Assembly: GCF_051020975.1 (NCBI RefSeq)
Contig: NW_027478160.1
Span: forward strand, 18,374,001 to 18,438,000
Origin: Osmia lignaria lignaria
Taxonomy: Eukaryota > Arthropoda > Insecta > Hymenoptera > Megachilidae
Reading direction: 5' to 3'
DNA: 64,000 bases
The notes under the pieces are model-generated. The model had not been told where the DNA came from, did not search any database, and was given only the letters and a program-made list of their open reading frames with translations. The translations under genes and the position numbers were made by a program. Below are positions 1-11,661 of this stretch, in pieces; the first letter of the stretch is position 1; each line of letters begins with the position of its first letter.

Positions 1-70
1 TAGGAAACTTAATTCTCTACAAAAAAGGTCTCTTAACATTTTGCCATAGCTCTCTTCGTTTCCGAGATAT
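1..70. repeat. Partial monomer tail at left edge
   Basis: This is the last 70 bp of a monomer cut by the window start. It has the E-type TAGGAAACTTAATT tail and the AGCTCTCTTCG variant before TTTCCGAGATAT. Confidence 0.95.
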
Positions 71-433
71 TTGCAGATTTATCTCGAGGGAAGGGGTCTG
101 ACGGACATATTTCGAGATATTTCTTCTTCTTGTTGTTCTTCTTCTGCACAGCTAAGCTGGAAGCGGCATTTGCGGCTCGCACTAGTGCAGAGTTATATCA
201 AAGAAAGGGGCCACGGTGTTTCTGTATCTCTATTATGTTGGTGCGGCTTCGGATCTTTTAAATATCTCGATATATCTCGAAAACTACGCATCTGATCAAA
301 AAATATCATAGAACATAAATTGTAGGAAACATAATTGTCTACAAAAAAGGTCTCTTAACATTTTGGCATAGCTCGCTTCGTTTCCGAGATATTTGCAGAT
401 ATATCTCAAGGGAAGGGGCCTGACGGACATATT

Positions 434-457
434 TCGAGATATTTCTTCTTCTTGTTG
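434..457. repeat. TTC/TTG mirror-repeat tract (representative; in nearly every monomer)
   Basis: Ten pyrimidines on each side of a central GTTG read the same outward in both directions, forming a 24-bp mirror repeat made of TTC and TTG triplets. It sits at about offset 42-65 of each monomer. In the units at 17458, 18100, 19707 and 20670 it has lost one triplet, giving 319-bp monomers. Confidence 0.85.
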
Positions 458-2612
458 TTCTTCTTCTGCACAGCTAAGCTGGAAGTGGCATTTGCAGCTC
501 GCAATAGTGCAGAGTTATCTCAAAGAAAGGGGCCACGGTGTTTCTGTATCTCTATTATGTTGGTGCGGCTTCGGAACTTGTAAATATCTTGATATATCTC
601 GAGAACTACGCGTCTGATCAAAAAATATCATAGAACATAAAAAGTGGGAAACTTAATTCTCTACAAAAAGGGTCTCTTAACATTTTGCCATAGCTCGCTT
701 CGTTTCCGAGATATTTGCAGATTTATCTCAAGGGAAGGGGCCTGACGGACATATTTCGAGATATTTCTTCTTCTTGTTGTTCTTCTTCTGCACAGCTAAG
801 CTGGAAGTGGCATTTGCGGCTCGCACTAGTGCACAGTTATCTCAAAGAAAGGGGCCACGGTGTTTCTGTATCTCTATTATGTTGGTGCGGCTTCGGAACT
901 TTTAAATATCTTGATATATCTCTAGAACTACGCATCTGATCAAAAAATATCATAGAAGATAAAAAGTAGGAAACTTAATTCTCTACAAAAAAGGTCTCTT
1001 AACATTTTCCCATAGCTGGCATCGTTTCCGAGATATTTGCAGATTTATCTCAAGGGAAGGGGCCTGACGGACATATTCCGAGATATTTCTTCTTCTTGTT
1101 GTTCCTCTTCTGCACAGCTAAGCTGGAAGTGGCATTTGCAGCTCGCAATAGTGCAGAGTTATCTCAAAGAAAGGGGCCACGGTGTTTCTGTATCTCTATT
1201 ATGTTGGTGCGGCTTCGGAACTTTTAAATATCTTGATATATCTCGAGAACTACGCATCTGATCAAAAAATATCATAGAACATAAAAAGCAGGAAACTTAA
1301 TTCTCTACAAAAAAGGTCTCTTAACATTTTGCCATAGCTCGCTTCGTTTCCGAGATATTTGCAGATTTATCTCAAGGGAAGGGGCCTGACGGACATATTT
1401 CGAGATATTTCTTCTTCTTGTTGTTCTTCTTCTGCACAGCTAAGCTGGAAGTGGCATTTGCAGCGCGCAATAGTGCAGAGTTATCTCAAAGAAAGGGGCC
1501 ACGGTGTTTCTGTATCTCTATTATGTTGGTGCGGCTTCGGAACGTTTAAATATCTTGATATATCTCGAGAACTACGCATCTGATCAAAAAATATCATAGA
1601 ACATGAAAAGTAGGAAACTTAATTCTCTACAAAAAAGGTCTCTTAACATTTTGCCATAGCTCTCTTCGTTTCCGAGATATTTGCAGATTTATCTCAAGGG
1701 AAGGGGCCTGACGGACATATTTCAAGATATTTCTTCTTCTTGTTGTTCTTCTTCTGCACAGCTAAGCTGGAAGTGGCATTTGCAGCTCGCAATAGTGCAG
1801 AGTTACCTCAAAGAAAGGGGCCACGGTGTTTCTGTATCTCTATTATGTTGGTGCCGCTTCGGAACTTTTAAATATCTGGATATATCTCGAGAACTACGCA
1901 TCTGATCAAAAAATATCATAGAACATAAAAAGTAGGAAACTTAATTCTCTACAAAAAAGGTCTCTTAACATTTTGCCATAGCTCGCTTCGTTTCCGAGAT
2001 ATTTGCAGATTTATCTCAAGGGAAGGGGCCTGACGGACATATTTCGAGATATTTCTTCTTCTTGTTGTTCTTCTTCTGCACAGCTAAGCTGGAAGTGGCA
2101 TTTGCAGCTCGCAGTAGTGCAGAGTTATCTCAAAGAAAGGGGCCACGGTGTTTCTGTATCTCTATTATGTTGGTGCGGCTTCGGAACTTTTAAATATCTT
2201 GCTATATCTCGAGAACTACGCATCTGATCAAAAAATATCATAGAACATAAAAAGTAGGAAACTTAATTCTCTACAAAAAAGGTCTCTTAACATTTTGCCA
2301 TAGCTCGCTTCGTTTCCGAGATATTTGCAGATTTATCTCAAGGGAAGGGGCCTGACGGACATATTTCGAGATATTTCTTCTTCTTGTTGTTCTTCTTCTG
2401 CACAGCTAAGCTGGAAGTGGCATTTTCAGCGCGCAATAGTGCAGAGCTATCTCAAAGAAAGGGGCCACGGTGTTTCTGTATCTCTATTCTGTTGGTGCAG
2501 CTTCGGAACTTTTAAATATCTTGATATATCTCGAGAACTACGCATCTGATCAAAAAATATCGTAGAACATAAAAAGTAGGAAACTTAATTCTCTACAAAT
2601 AAGGTCTCTTAA

Positions 2613-2792
2613 CATTTTGCCATAGCTCGCTTGGTTTCCGAGATATTTGCAGATTTATCTCAAGGGAAGGGGCCTGACGGACATATTTCGAGATATTTCT
2701 TCTTCTTGTTGTTCTTCTTCTGCACAGCCAAGCTGGAAGTGGCATTTGCAGCTCGCAATAGTGCAGAGTTATCTCAAAGAAAGGGGCCACGG
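2613..2792. repeat. Internal direct duplication within the monomer (representative)
   Basis: Two stretches, 2613-2680 and 2743-2792, share in the same order CATTT, AGCTCGC, TGCAGA, TTATCTCAA, AAGGGGCC and ACGG. The best core (GCAGA to GGGGCC) is offset by 114 bp and differs at about three sites. The first copy has extra bases between AGCTCGC and TGCAGA. The arrangement recurs in all monomers, so the 322-bp unit probably arose partly by internal duplication. Confidence 0.75.
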
Positions 2793-3612
2793 TGTTTCTG
2801 TATCTCTATTATGTTGGTGCGGCTTCGGAACTTTTAAATATCTTGATATATCTCGAGAACTACGCGTCTGATCAAAAAATATCATAGAACATAAAAAGTG
2901 GGAAACTTAATTCTCTACAAAAAGGGTCTCTGAACATTTTGCCATAGCTCGCTTCGTTTCCGAGATATTTGCAGATTTATCTCAAGGGAAGGGGCCTGAC
3001 GGACATATTTCGAGATATTTCTTCTTCTTGTTGTTCTTCTTCTGCACAGCTAAGCTGGAAGTGGCATTTGCAGCTCGCAATAGTGCAGAGTTATCTCAAA
3101 GAAAGGGGCCACGGTGTTTCTGTATCTCTATTATGTTGGTGCGGCTTCGGAACTTTTAAATATCTTGATATATCTCGAGAACTACGCGTCTGATCAAAAA
3201 ATATCATAGAACATAAAAAGTGGGAAACTTAATTCTCTACAAAAAGGGTCTCTTAACATTTTGCCATAGCTCGCTTCGTTTCCGAGATATTTGCAGATTT
3301 ATCTCAAGGGAAGGGGCCTGACGGACATATTTCGAGATATTTCTTCTTCTTGTTGTTCTTCTTCTGCACAGCTAAGCTGGAAGTGGCATTTGCGGCTCGC
3401 ACTAGTGCACAGTTATCTCAAAGAAAGGGGCCACGGTGTTTCTGTATCTCTATTATGTTGGTGCGGCTTCGGAACTTTTAAATATCTTGATATATCTCTA
3501 GAACTACGCATCTGATCAAAAAATATCATAGAAGATAAAAAGTAGGAAACTTAATTCTCTACAAAAAAGGTCTCTTAACATTTTCCCATAGCTGGCATCG
3601 TTTCCGAGATAT

Positions 3613-4578
3613 TTGCAGATTTATCTCAAGGGAAGGGGCCTGACGGACATATTCCGAGATATTTCTTCTTCTTGTTGTTCTTCTTCTGCACAGCTAAGCT
3701 GGAAGTGGCATTTGCAGCGCGCAATAGTGCAGAGTCATCTCAAAGAAAGGGGCCACGGTGTTTCTGTATCTCTATTATGTTGGTGCGGCTTCGGAACTTT
3801 TAAATATCTCGATATATCTCGAAAACTACGCTTCTGATCAAAAAATATCATAGAACATAAATTGTAGGAAACATAATTCTCGACAAAAAAGGTCTCTTAA
3901 CATTTTGCCATAGCTCGCTTCGTTTCCGAGATATTTGCAGATATATCTCAAGGGAAGGGGCCTGACGGACATATTTCAAGATATTTCTTCTTCTTGTTGT
4001 TCTTCTTCTGCACAGCTAAGCTGGAAGTGGCATTTACAGCTCGCAATAGTGCAGAGTTATCTCAAAGAAAGGGGCCACGGTGTTTCTGTATCTCTATTAT
4101 GTTGGTGCGGCTTCGGAACTTTTAAATATCTTGATATATCTCGAGAACTACGCATCTGATCAAAAAATGTCATAGAACGTAAAAAGTAGGAAACTTAATT
4201 CTCTACAGAAAAGGTCTCTTAACATTTTGCCATAGCTCGCTTCGTTTCCGAGATATTTGCCGATTTATCTCAAGGGAAGGGGCGTAACGGACATATTTCG
4301 AGATATTTCTTCTTCTTGTTGTTCTTCTTCTGCACAGCTAAACTGGAAGTGGCATTTCCAGCTCGCAATAGTGCAGAGTCATCTCAAAGGAAGGGGCCAC
4401 GGTGTTTCTGTATCTCTATTATGTTGGTGCGGCTTCGGAGCTTTTAAATATCTCGATATATCTCGAAAACTACGCTTCTGACCAAAAAATATCATAGAAC
4501 ATAAATTGTAGGAAACATAATTCTCGACAAAAAAGGTCTCTTAAGATTTTGCCATAGCTCGCTTCGTTTCCGAGATAT
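3613..4578. repeat. 966-bp trimer HOR, copy 1
   Basis: Three monomers (3613, 3935, 4257) form a unit. The first has CAGCGCGC with a K tail and CTCGACAAAA. The second has TTTCAAGATATT and AAAATGTCATAGAACG. The third has GCCGATTTATC, GGGGCGTAACGG and CTGACCAAAA. The block appears identical to the next 966 bp when read side by side. Confidence 0.9.
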
Positions 4579-5544
4579 TTGCAGATTTATCTCAAGGGAA
4601 GGGGCCTGACGGACATATTCCGAGATATTTCTTCTTCTTGTTGTTCTTCTTCTGCACAGCTAAGCTGGAAGTGGCATTTGCAGCGCGCAATAGTGCAGAG
4701 TCATCTCAAAGAAAGGGGCCACGGTGTTTCTGTATCTCTATTATGTTGGTGCGGCTTCGGAACTTTTAAATATCTCGATATATCTCGAAAACTACGCTTC
4801 TGATCAAAAAATATCATAGAACATAAATTGTAGGAAACATAATTCTCGACAAAAAAGGTCTCTTAACATTTTGCCATAGCTCGCTTCGTTTCCGAGATAT
4901 TTGCAGATATATCTCAAGGGAAGGGGCCTGACGGACATATTTCAAGATATTTCTTCTTCTTGTTGTTCTTCTTCTGCACAGCTAAGCTGGAAGTGGCATT
5001 TACAGCTCGCAATAGTGCAGAGTTATCTCAAAGAAAGGGGCCACGGTGTTTCTGTATCTCTATTATGTTGGTGCGGCTTCGGAACTTTTAAATATCTTGA
5101 TATATCTCGAGAACTACGCATCTGATCAAAAAATGTCATAGAACGTAAAAAGTAGGAAACTTAATTCTCTACAGAAAAGGTCTCTTAACATTTTGCCATA
5201 GCTCGCTTCGTTTCCGAGATATTTGCCGATTTATCTCAAGGGAAGGGGCGTAACGGACATATTTCGAGATATTTCTTCTTCTTGTTGTTCTTCTTCTGCA
5301 CAGCTAAACTGGAAGTGGCATTTCCAGCTCGCAATAGTGCAGAGTCATCTCAAAGGAAGGGGCCACGGTGTTTCTGTATCTCTATTATGTTGGTGCGGCT
5401 TCGGAGCTTTTAAATATCTCGATATATCTCGAAAACTACGCTTCTGACCAAAAAATATCATAGAACATAAATTGTAGGAAACATAATTCTCGACAAAAAA
5501 GGTCTCTTAAGATTTTGCCATAGCTCGCTTCGTTTCCGAGATAT
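4579..5544. repeat. 966-bp trimer HOR, copy 2
   Basis: This is a tandem copy of 3613-4578 with every diagnostic variant in the same order, including CTCTACAGAAAAGG before the third monomer and CTCTTAAGATTTT after it. The units on either side do not carry the set. The absence of visible differences implies a recent duplication. Confidence 0.9.
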
Positions 5545-8119
5545 TTGCAGATATATCTCAAGGGAAGGGGCCTGACGGACATATTTCGAGATATTTCTTC
5601 TTCTTGTTGTTCTTCTTCTGCACAGCTAAGCTGGAAGTGGCATTTACATCTCGCAATAGTGCAGAGTTATCTCAAAGAAAGGGGCCACGGTGTTTCTGTA
5701 TCTCTATTATGTTGGTGCGGCTTCGGAACTTTTAAATATCTTGGTATATCTCGAGAACTACGCATCTGATCAAAAAATATCATAGAACATGAAAAGTAGG
5801 AAACTTAATTCTCCACAAAAAAGGTCTCTTAACATTTTGCCATAGCTCTCTTCGTTTGCGAGATATTTGCAGATTTATCTCAAGGGAAGGGGCCTGACCG
5901 ACATATTTCGAGATATTTCTTCTTCTTGTTGTTCTTCTTCTGCACAGCTAAGCTGGAAGTGGCATTTGCAGCTCGCAATAGTGCAGAGTTATCTCAAAGA
6001 AAGGGGCCACGGTGTTTCTGTATCTCTATTATGTTGGTGCGGCTTCGGAACTTTTAAATATCTTGATATATCTCGAGAACTACGCATCTGATCAAAAAAT
6101 ATCATAGAACATGAAAAGTAGGAAACTTAATTCTCTACAAAAAAGGTCTCTTAACATTTTGCCATAGCTCTCTTCGTTTCCGAGATATTTGCAGATTTAT
6201 CTCAAGGGAAGGGGCCTGACGGACATATTTCGAGATATTTCTTCTTCTTGTTGTTCTTCTTCTGCACAGCTAAGCTGGAAGTGGCATTTACAGCTCGCAA
6301 TAGTGCAGAGTTATCTCAAAGAAAGGGGCCACGGTGTTTCTGTATCTCTATTATGTTGGTGCGGCTTCGGAACTTTTAAATATCTTGATATATCTCGAGA
6401 ACTACGCATCTGATCAAAAAATATCATAGAACATAAAAAGTAGGAAACTTAATTCTCTACAAAAAAGGTCTCTTAACATTTTGCCATAGCTCTCTTCGTT
6501 TCCGAGATATTTGCAGATTTATCTCAAGGGAAGGGGCCTGACGGACATATTTCGAGATACTTCTTCTTCTTGTTGTTCTTCTTCTGCACAGCTAAGCTGT
6601 AAGTGGCATTTGCGGCTCGCACTAGTGCAGAGTTATCTCAAAGAAAGGGGCCACGGTGTTTCTGTATCTCTATTATGTTGGTGCGGCTTCGGAACTTTTA
6701 AATATCTTAATATATCTCGAGAACTACGCATCTCATCAAAAAATATCATAGAACATAAAAAGTAGGAAACTTAATTCTCTACAAAAAAGGTCTCTTAACA
6801 TTTTGCCATAGCTCGCTTCGTTTCCGAGATATTTGCAGATTTATCTCAAGGGAAGGGGCCTGACGGACATATTTCGAGATACTTCTTCTTCTTGTTGTTC
6901 TTCTTCTGCACAGCTAAGCTGGAAGTGGCATTTGCAGCTCGCAATAGTGCAGAGTTAGCTCAAAGAAAGGGGCCACGGTGTTTCTGTATCTCTATTATGT
7001 TGGTGCGGCTTCGGAACCTTTAAATATCTCGATATATCTCGAAAACTACGCTTCTGATCAAAAAATATCATAGAACATAAATTGTAGGAAACATAATTCT
7101 CTACAAAAAAGGTCTCTTAACATTTTGCCATAGCTCGCTTCGTTTCCGAGATATTTGCAGATATATCTCAAGGGCAGGGGCCTGACGGACATATTTCGAG
7201 ATATTTCTTCTTCTTGTTGTTCTTCTTCTGCACAGCTAAGCTGGAAGTGGCATTTACAGCTCGCAATAGTGCAGAGTTATCTCAAAGAAAGGGGCCACGG
7301 TGTTTCTGTATCTCTATTATGTTGGTGCGGCTTCGGAACTTTCAAATATCTTGATATATCTCGAGAACTACGCATCTGATCAAAAAATATCATAGAACAT
7401 AAAAAGTAGGAAACTTAATTCTCTACAAAAAGGTCTCTTAACATTTTGCCATAGCTCGCTTCGTTTCCGAGATATTTGCAGATTTATCTCAAGGGAAGGG
7501 GCCTGACGGACATATTTCGAGATATTTCTTCTTCTCGTTGTTCTTCTTCTGCACAGCTAAGCTGTAAGTGGCATTTGCGGCTCGCGCTAGTGCAGAGTTA
7601 TCTCAAAGAAAGGGGCCACGGTGTTTCTGTATCTCTATTATGTTGGTGCGGCTTCGGAACTTTTAAATATCTTGATATATCTCGAGAACTACGCATCTGA
7701 TCAAAAAATATCATAGAACATAAAAAGTAGGAAACTTAATTCTCTACAAAAAAGATCTCTTAACATTTTGCCATAGCTCGCTTCGTTTCCGAGATATTTG
7801 CAGATTTATCTCAAGGGAAGGGGCCTGACGGACATATTTCGAGATATTTCTTCTTCTCGTTGTTCTTCTTCTGCACAGCTAAGCTGTAAGTGGCATTTGC
7901 GGCTCGCGCTAGTGCAGAGTTATCTCAAAGAAAGGGGCCACGGTGTTTCTGTATCTCTATTATGTTGGTGCGGCTTCGGAACTTTTAAATATCTTGATAT
8001 ATCTCGAGAACTACGCATCTGATCAAAAAATATCATAGAACATAAAAAGTAGGAAACTTAATTCTCTACAAAAAAGATCTCTTAACATTTTGCCATAGCT
8101 CGCTTCGTTTCCGAGATAT
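5545..8119. repeat. Region 3: 8 monomers, E-rich, with a monomer doublet
   Basis: Units at 7476 and 7798 are a tandem pair sharing TTCTCGTTG, GCTGTAAGTGG and CGCGCTAG. The unit at 6511 shares GCTGTAAG only. The monomer starting at 6833 has a K tail and contains GAGTTAGCTC, which puts a stop in the otherwise open frame at 6956-6958. The unit starting at 7155 is 321 bp because one A is missing from the A6 run near 7427-7431. Confidence 0.85.
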
Positions 8120-11100
8120 TTGCAGATTTATCTCAAGGGAAGGGGCCTGACGGACATATTTCGAGATACTTCTTCTTCTTGTTGTTCTTCTTCTGCACAG
8201 CTAAGCTGGAAGTGGCATTTGCGGCTCGCACTAGTGCAGAGTTATCTCAAAGAAAGGAGCCACGGTGTTTCTGTATCTCTATTATGTTGGTGCGGCTTCG
8301 GAACTTTTAAATATCTCGATATATCTCGAAAACTACGCTTCTGATCAAAAAATATCATAGAACATAAATTGTAGGAAACATAATTCACTACAAAAAACGT
8401 CTCTTAACATTTTGCCATAGCTCTCTTCGTTTCCGAGATATTTGCAGATTTATCTCAAGGGAAGGGGCCTGACGGACATATTTCGAGATATTTCTTCTTC
8501 TTGTTGTTCTTCTTCTGCACAGCTAAGCTGGAAGTGGCATTTGCAGCTCGCAATAGTGCAGAGTTATCTCAGAGAAAGGGGCCACGGTGTTTCTGTATCT
8601 CTATTATGTTGGTGCGGCTTCGGAACTTTTAAATATCTTGATATATCTCGAGAACTACGCATCTGATCAAAAAATATCATAGAACATAAAAAGTAGGAAA
8701 CTTAATTCTCTACAAAAAAGGTCTCTTAACATTTTGCCATAGCTCGCTTCGTTCCCGAGATATTTGCAGATTTATCTCAAGGGAAGGGGCCTGACGGACA
8801 TATTTCGAGATATTTCTTCTTCTTGTTGTTCTTCTTCTGCACAGCTAAGCTGGAAGTGGCATTTGCGGCTCGCACTAGTGCAGAGTTATCTCAAAGAAAG
8901 GGGCCACGGTGTTTCTGTATCTCTATTATGTTGGTGCGGCTTCGGAACTTTTAAATATCTCGATATATCACGAAAACTACGCTTCTGATCAAAAAATATC
9001 ATAGAACATAAAAAGTAGGAAACTTAATTCTCTACAAAAAAGGTCTCTTAACATTTTGCCATAGCTCGCTTCGTTTCCGAGATATTTGCAGATATATCTC
9101 AAGGGAAGGGGCCTGACGGACATATTTCGAGATATTTCTTCTTCTTGTTGTTCTTCTTCTGCACAGCTAAGCTGGAAGTGGCATTTGCAGCTCGCAATAG
9201 TGCAGAGTTATCTCAAAGAAAGGGGCCACGGTGTTTCTGTATCTCTATTATGTTGGTGCGGCTTCGGAACTTTTAAATATTTCGATATATCTCGAAAACT
9301 ACGCTTCTGATCAAAAAATATCATAGAACGTAAATTGTAGGAAACATTATTCTCTACAAAAAAGGTCTCTTAACATTTTGCCATAGCTCGCTTCGTTTCC
9401 GAGATATTTGCCGATTCAGCTCAAAGGAACGGGCCTGACGGACATATTTCGAGATACTTCTTCTTCTTGTTGTTCTTCCTCTGCACAGCTAAGCTGGAAG
9501 TGGCATTTGCAGCTCGCAATAGTGCAGAGTTATCTCAAAGAAAGGGGCCACGGTGTTTCTGTATCTCTATTATGTTGGTGCTGCTTCGGAACTTTTAAAT
9601 ATCTTGATATATCTCGAGAACTACGCATCTGTTCAAAAAATATCATAGAACATGAAAAGTAGGAAACTTAATTCTCTACAAAAAAGGTCTCTTAACATTT
9701 TGCCATAGCTCTCTTCGTTTCCGAGATATTTGCAGATTTATCTCAAGGGAAGGGGCCTGACGGACATATTTCGAGATATTTCTTCTTCTTGTTGTTCTTC
9801 TTCTGCACAGCTAAGCTGGAAGTGGCATTTGCAGCTCGCAATAGTGCAGAGTTATCTCAGAGAAAGGGGCCACGGTGTTTCTGTATCTCTATTATGTTGG
9901 TGCGGCTTCGGAACTTTTAAATATCTCGATATATCTCGAGAACTACGCATCTGATCAAAAAATATTATCGAACATAAAAAGTAGGAAACTTAATTCTCTA
10001 CAAAAAAGGTCTCTTAACATTTTGCCATAGCTCGCTTCGTTTCCGAGATATTTGCAGATTTATCTCAAGGGAAGGGTCCTGATGGACATATTTCGAGATA
10101 TTTCTTCTTCTTGTTGTTCTTCTTCTGCACAGCTAAACTGGAAGTGGCATTTCCAGCTCGCAATCGTGCAGAGTTATCTCAAAGAAAGGGGCCACGGTGT
10201 TTCTGTATCTCTATTATGTTGGTGCGGCTTCGGAACTTTTAAATATCTTGATATATCTCGAGAACTACGCATCTGATCAAAAAATATCATAGAACATAAA
10301 AAGTAGGAAACTTAATTCTCTACAAAAAAGGTCTCTTAACATTTTGCCATAGCTCGCTTCGTTCCCGAGATATTTGCAGATTTATCTCAAGGGAAGGGGC
10401 CTGACGGACATATTTCGAGATATTTCTTCCTCTTGTTGTTCTTCTTCTGCACAGCTAAGCTGGAAGTGGCATTTGCGGCTCGCACTAGTGCAGAGTTATC
10501 TCAAAGAAAGGGGCCACGGTGTTTCTGTATCTCTATTATGTTGGTGCGGCTTCGGAACTTTTAAATATCTTGATATATCTCGAGAACTACGCATCTGATC
10601 AAAAAATATCATAGAACATAAAAAGTAGGAAACTTAATTCTCTACAAAAAAGATCTCTTAACATTTTGCCATAGCTCGCTTCGTTTCCGAGATATTTGCA
10701 GATTTATCTCAAGGGAAGGGGCCTGACGGACATATTTCGAGATACTTCTTCTTCTTGTTGTTCTTCTTCTGCACAGCTAAGCTGGAAGTGGCATTTGCGG
10801 CTCGCACTAGTGCAGAGTTATCTCAAAGAAAGGAGCCACGGTGTTTCTGTATCTCTATTATGTTGGTGCGGCTTCGGAACTTTTAAATATCTCGATATAT
10901 CTCGAAAACTACGCTTCTGATCAAAAAATATCATAGAACATAAATTGTAGGAAACATAATTCACTACAAAAAACGTCTCTTAACATTTTGCCATAGCTCG
11001 CTTCGTTTCCGAGATATTTGCAGATTCAGCTCAAAGGAACGGGCCTGACGGACATATTTCGAGATACTTCTTCTTCTTGTTGTTCTTCCTCTGCACAGCT

Positions 11101-11661
11101 AAGCTGGAAGTGGCATTTGCAGCTCGCAATAGTGCAGAGTTATCTCAAAGAAAGGGGCCACGGTGTTTCTGTATCTCTATTATGTTGGTGCTGCTTCGGA
11201 ACTTTTAAATATCTTGATATATCTCGAGAACTACGCATCTGATCAAAAAATATCATAGAACATGAAAAGTAGGAAACTTAATTCTCTACAAAAAAGGTCT
11301 CTTAACATTTTGCCATAGCTCTCTTCGTTTCCGAGATATTTGCAGATTTATCTCAAGGGAAGGGGCCTGACGGACATATTTCGAGATATTTCTTCTTCTT
11401 GTTGTTCTTCTTCTGCACAGCTAAGCTGGAAGTGGCATTTGCAGCTCGCAATAGTGCAGAGTTATCTCAGAGAAAGGGGCCACGGTGTTTCTGTATCTCT
11501 ATTATGTTGGTGCGGCTTCGGAACTTTTAAATATCTTGATATATCTCGAGAACTACGCATCTGATCAAAAAATATCATAGAACATAAAAAGTAGGAAACT
11601 TAATTCTCTACAAAAAAGGTCTCTTAACATTTTGCCATAGCTCGCTTCGTTTCCGAGATAT
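8120..11661. repeat. Region 4: 11 monomers with interleaved 5- and 8-monomer repeats
   Basis: Unit 8120 recurs at 10696 (8 monomers away). Both have AAGGAGCCACGG, are preceded by AAAAGATCTCTT, and are followed by AATTCACTACAAAAAACG. The pair 9408+9730 recurs at 11018+11340 (5 monomers away): a Q-form 5' block with GAACGGGCC, GTGCTGCTTCGG and an ACATGAAAAG tail, then a unit with ATCTCAGAGAAAGG. The K-tailed unit at 8764 ends in an E-type AAAAAGTAGG, so it is a recombinant. Confidence 0.85.

Larger units (their letters stand above)
71..3612. repeat. Region 1: 11 monomers, E-rich, with an 8-monomer repeat
   Basis: Eleven units lie here, nearly all with E-type tails. The first unit is a hybrid: its GAAAACTACGCATCTG is E-like at the second site, but its tail is K-type AATTGTAGG. 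Units at 715 and 3291 (8 x 322 bp apart) share the rare combination GTGCACAG, ATATCTCTAGAAC and AGAAGATAAAAAG. Both are followed by ACATTTTCCCATAGCTGGC, so a segment of about 500 bp around 600-1100 recurs around 3180-3670. Units at 2325 and 2647 flank the GTAGAACAT / CTACAAATAAGG / CTTGGTTTCC marker set seen again near 57.6 kb. Confidence 0.85.

Noticed and set aside
51..67. CENP-B box at CTTCGTTTCCGAGATAT
   Set aside because: The first seven bases fit (YTTCGTT), but the second half lacks the A and CGGG core, giving about 8 of 17 matches.
2593..2790. Minus-strand open frame of 65 codons, and a similar one at 52230-52469
   Set aside because: These appear only where a single substitution removes a stop on the antisense of the repeat (for example AGCCAAGC for AGCTAAGC). 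The 2593 frame starts at GTG. They are shadows of the satellite.
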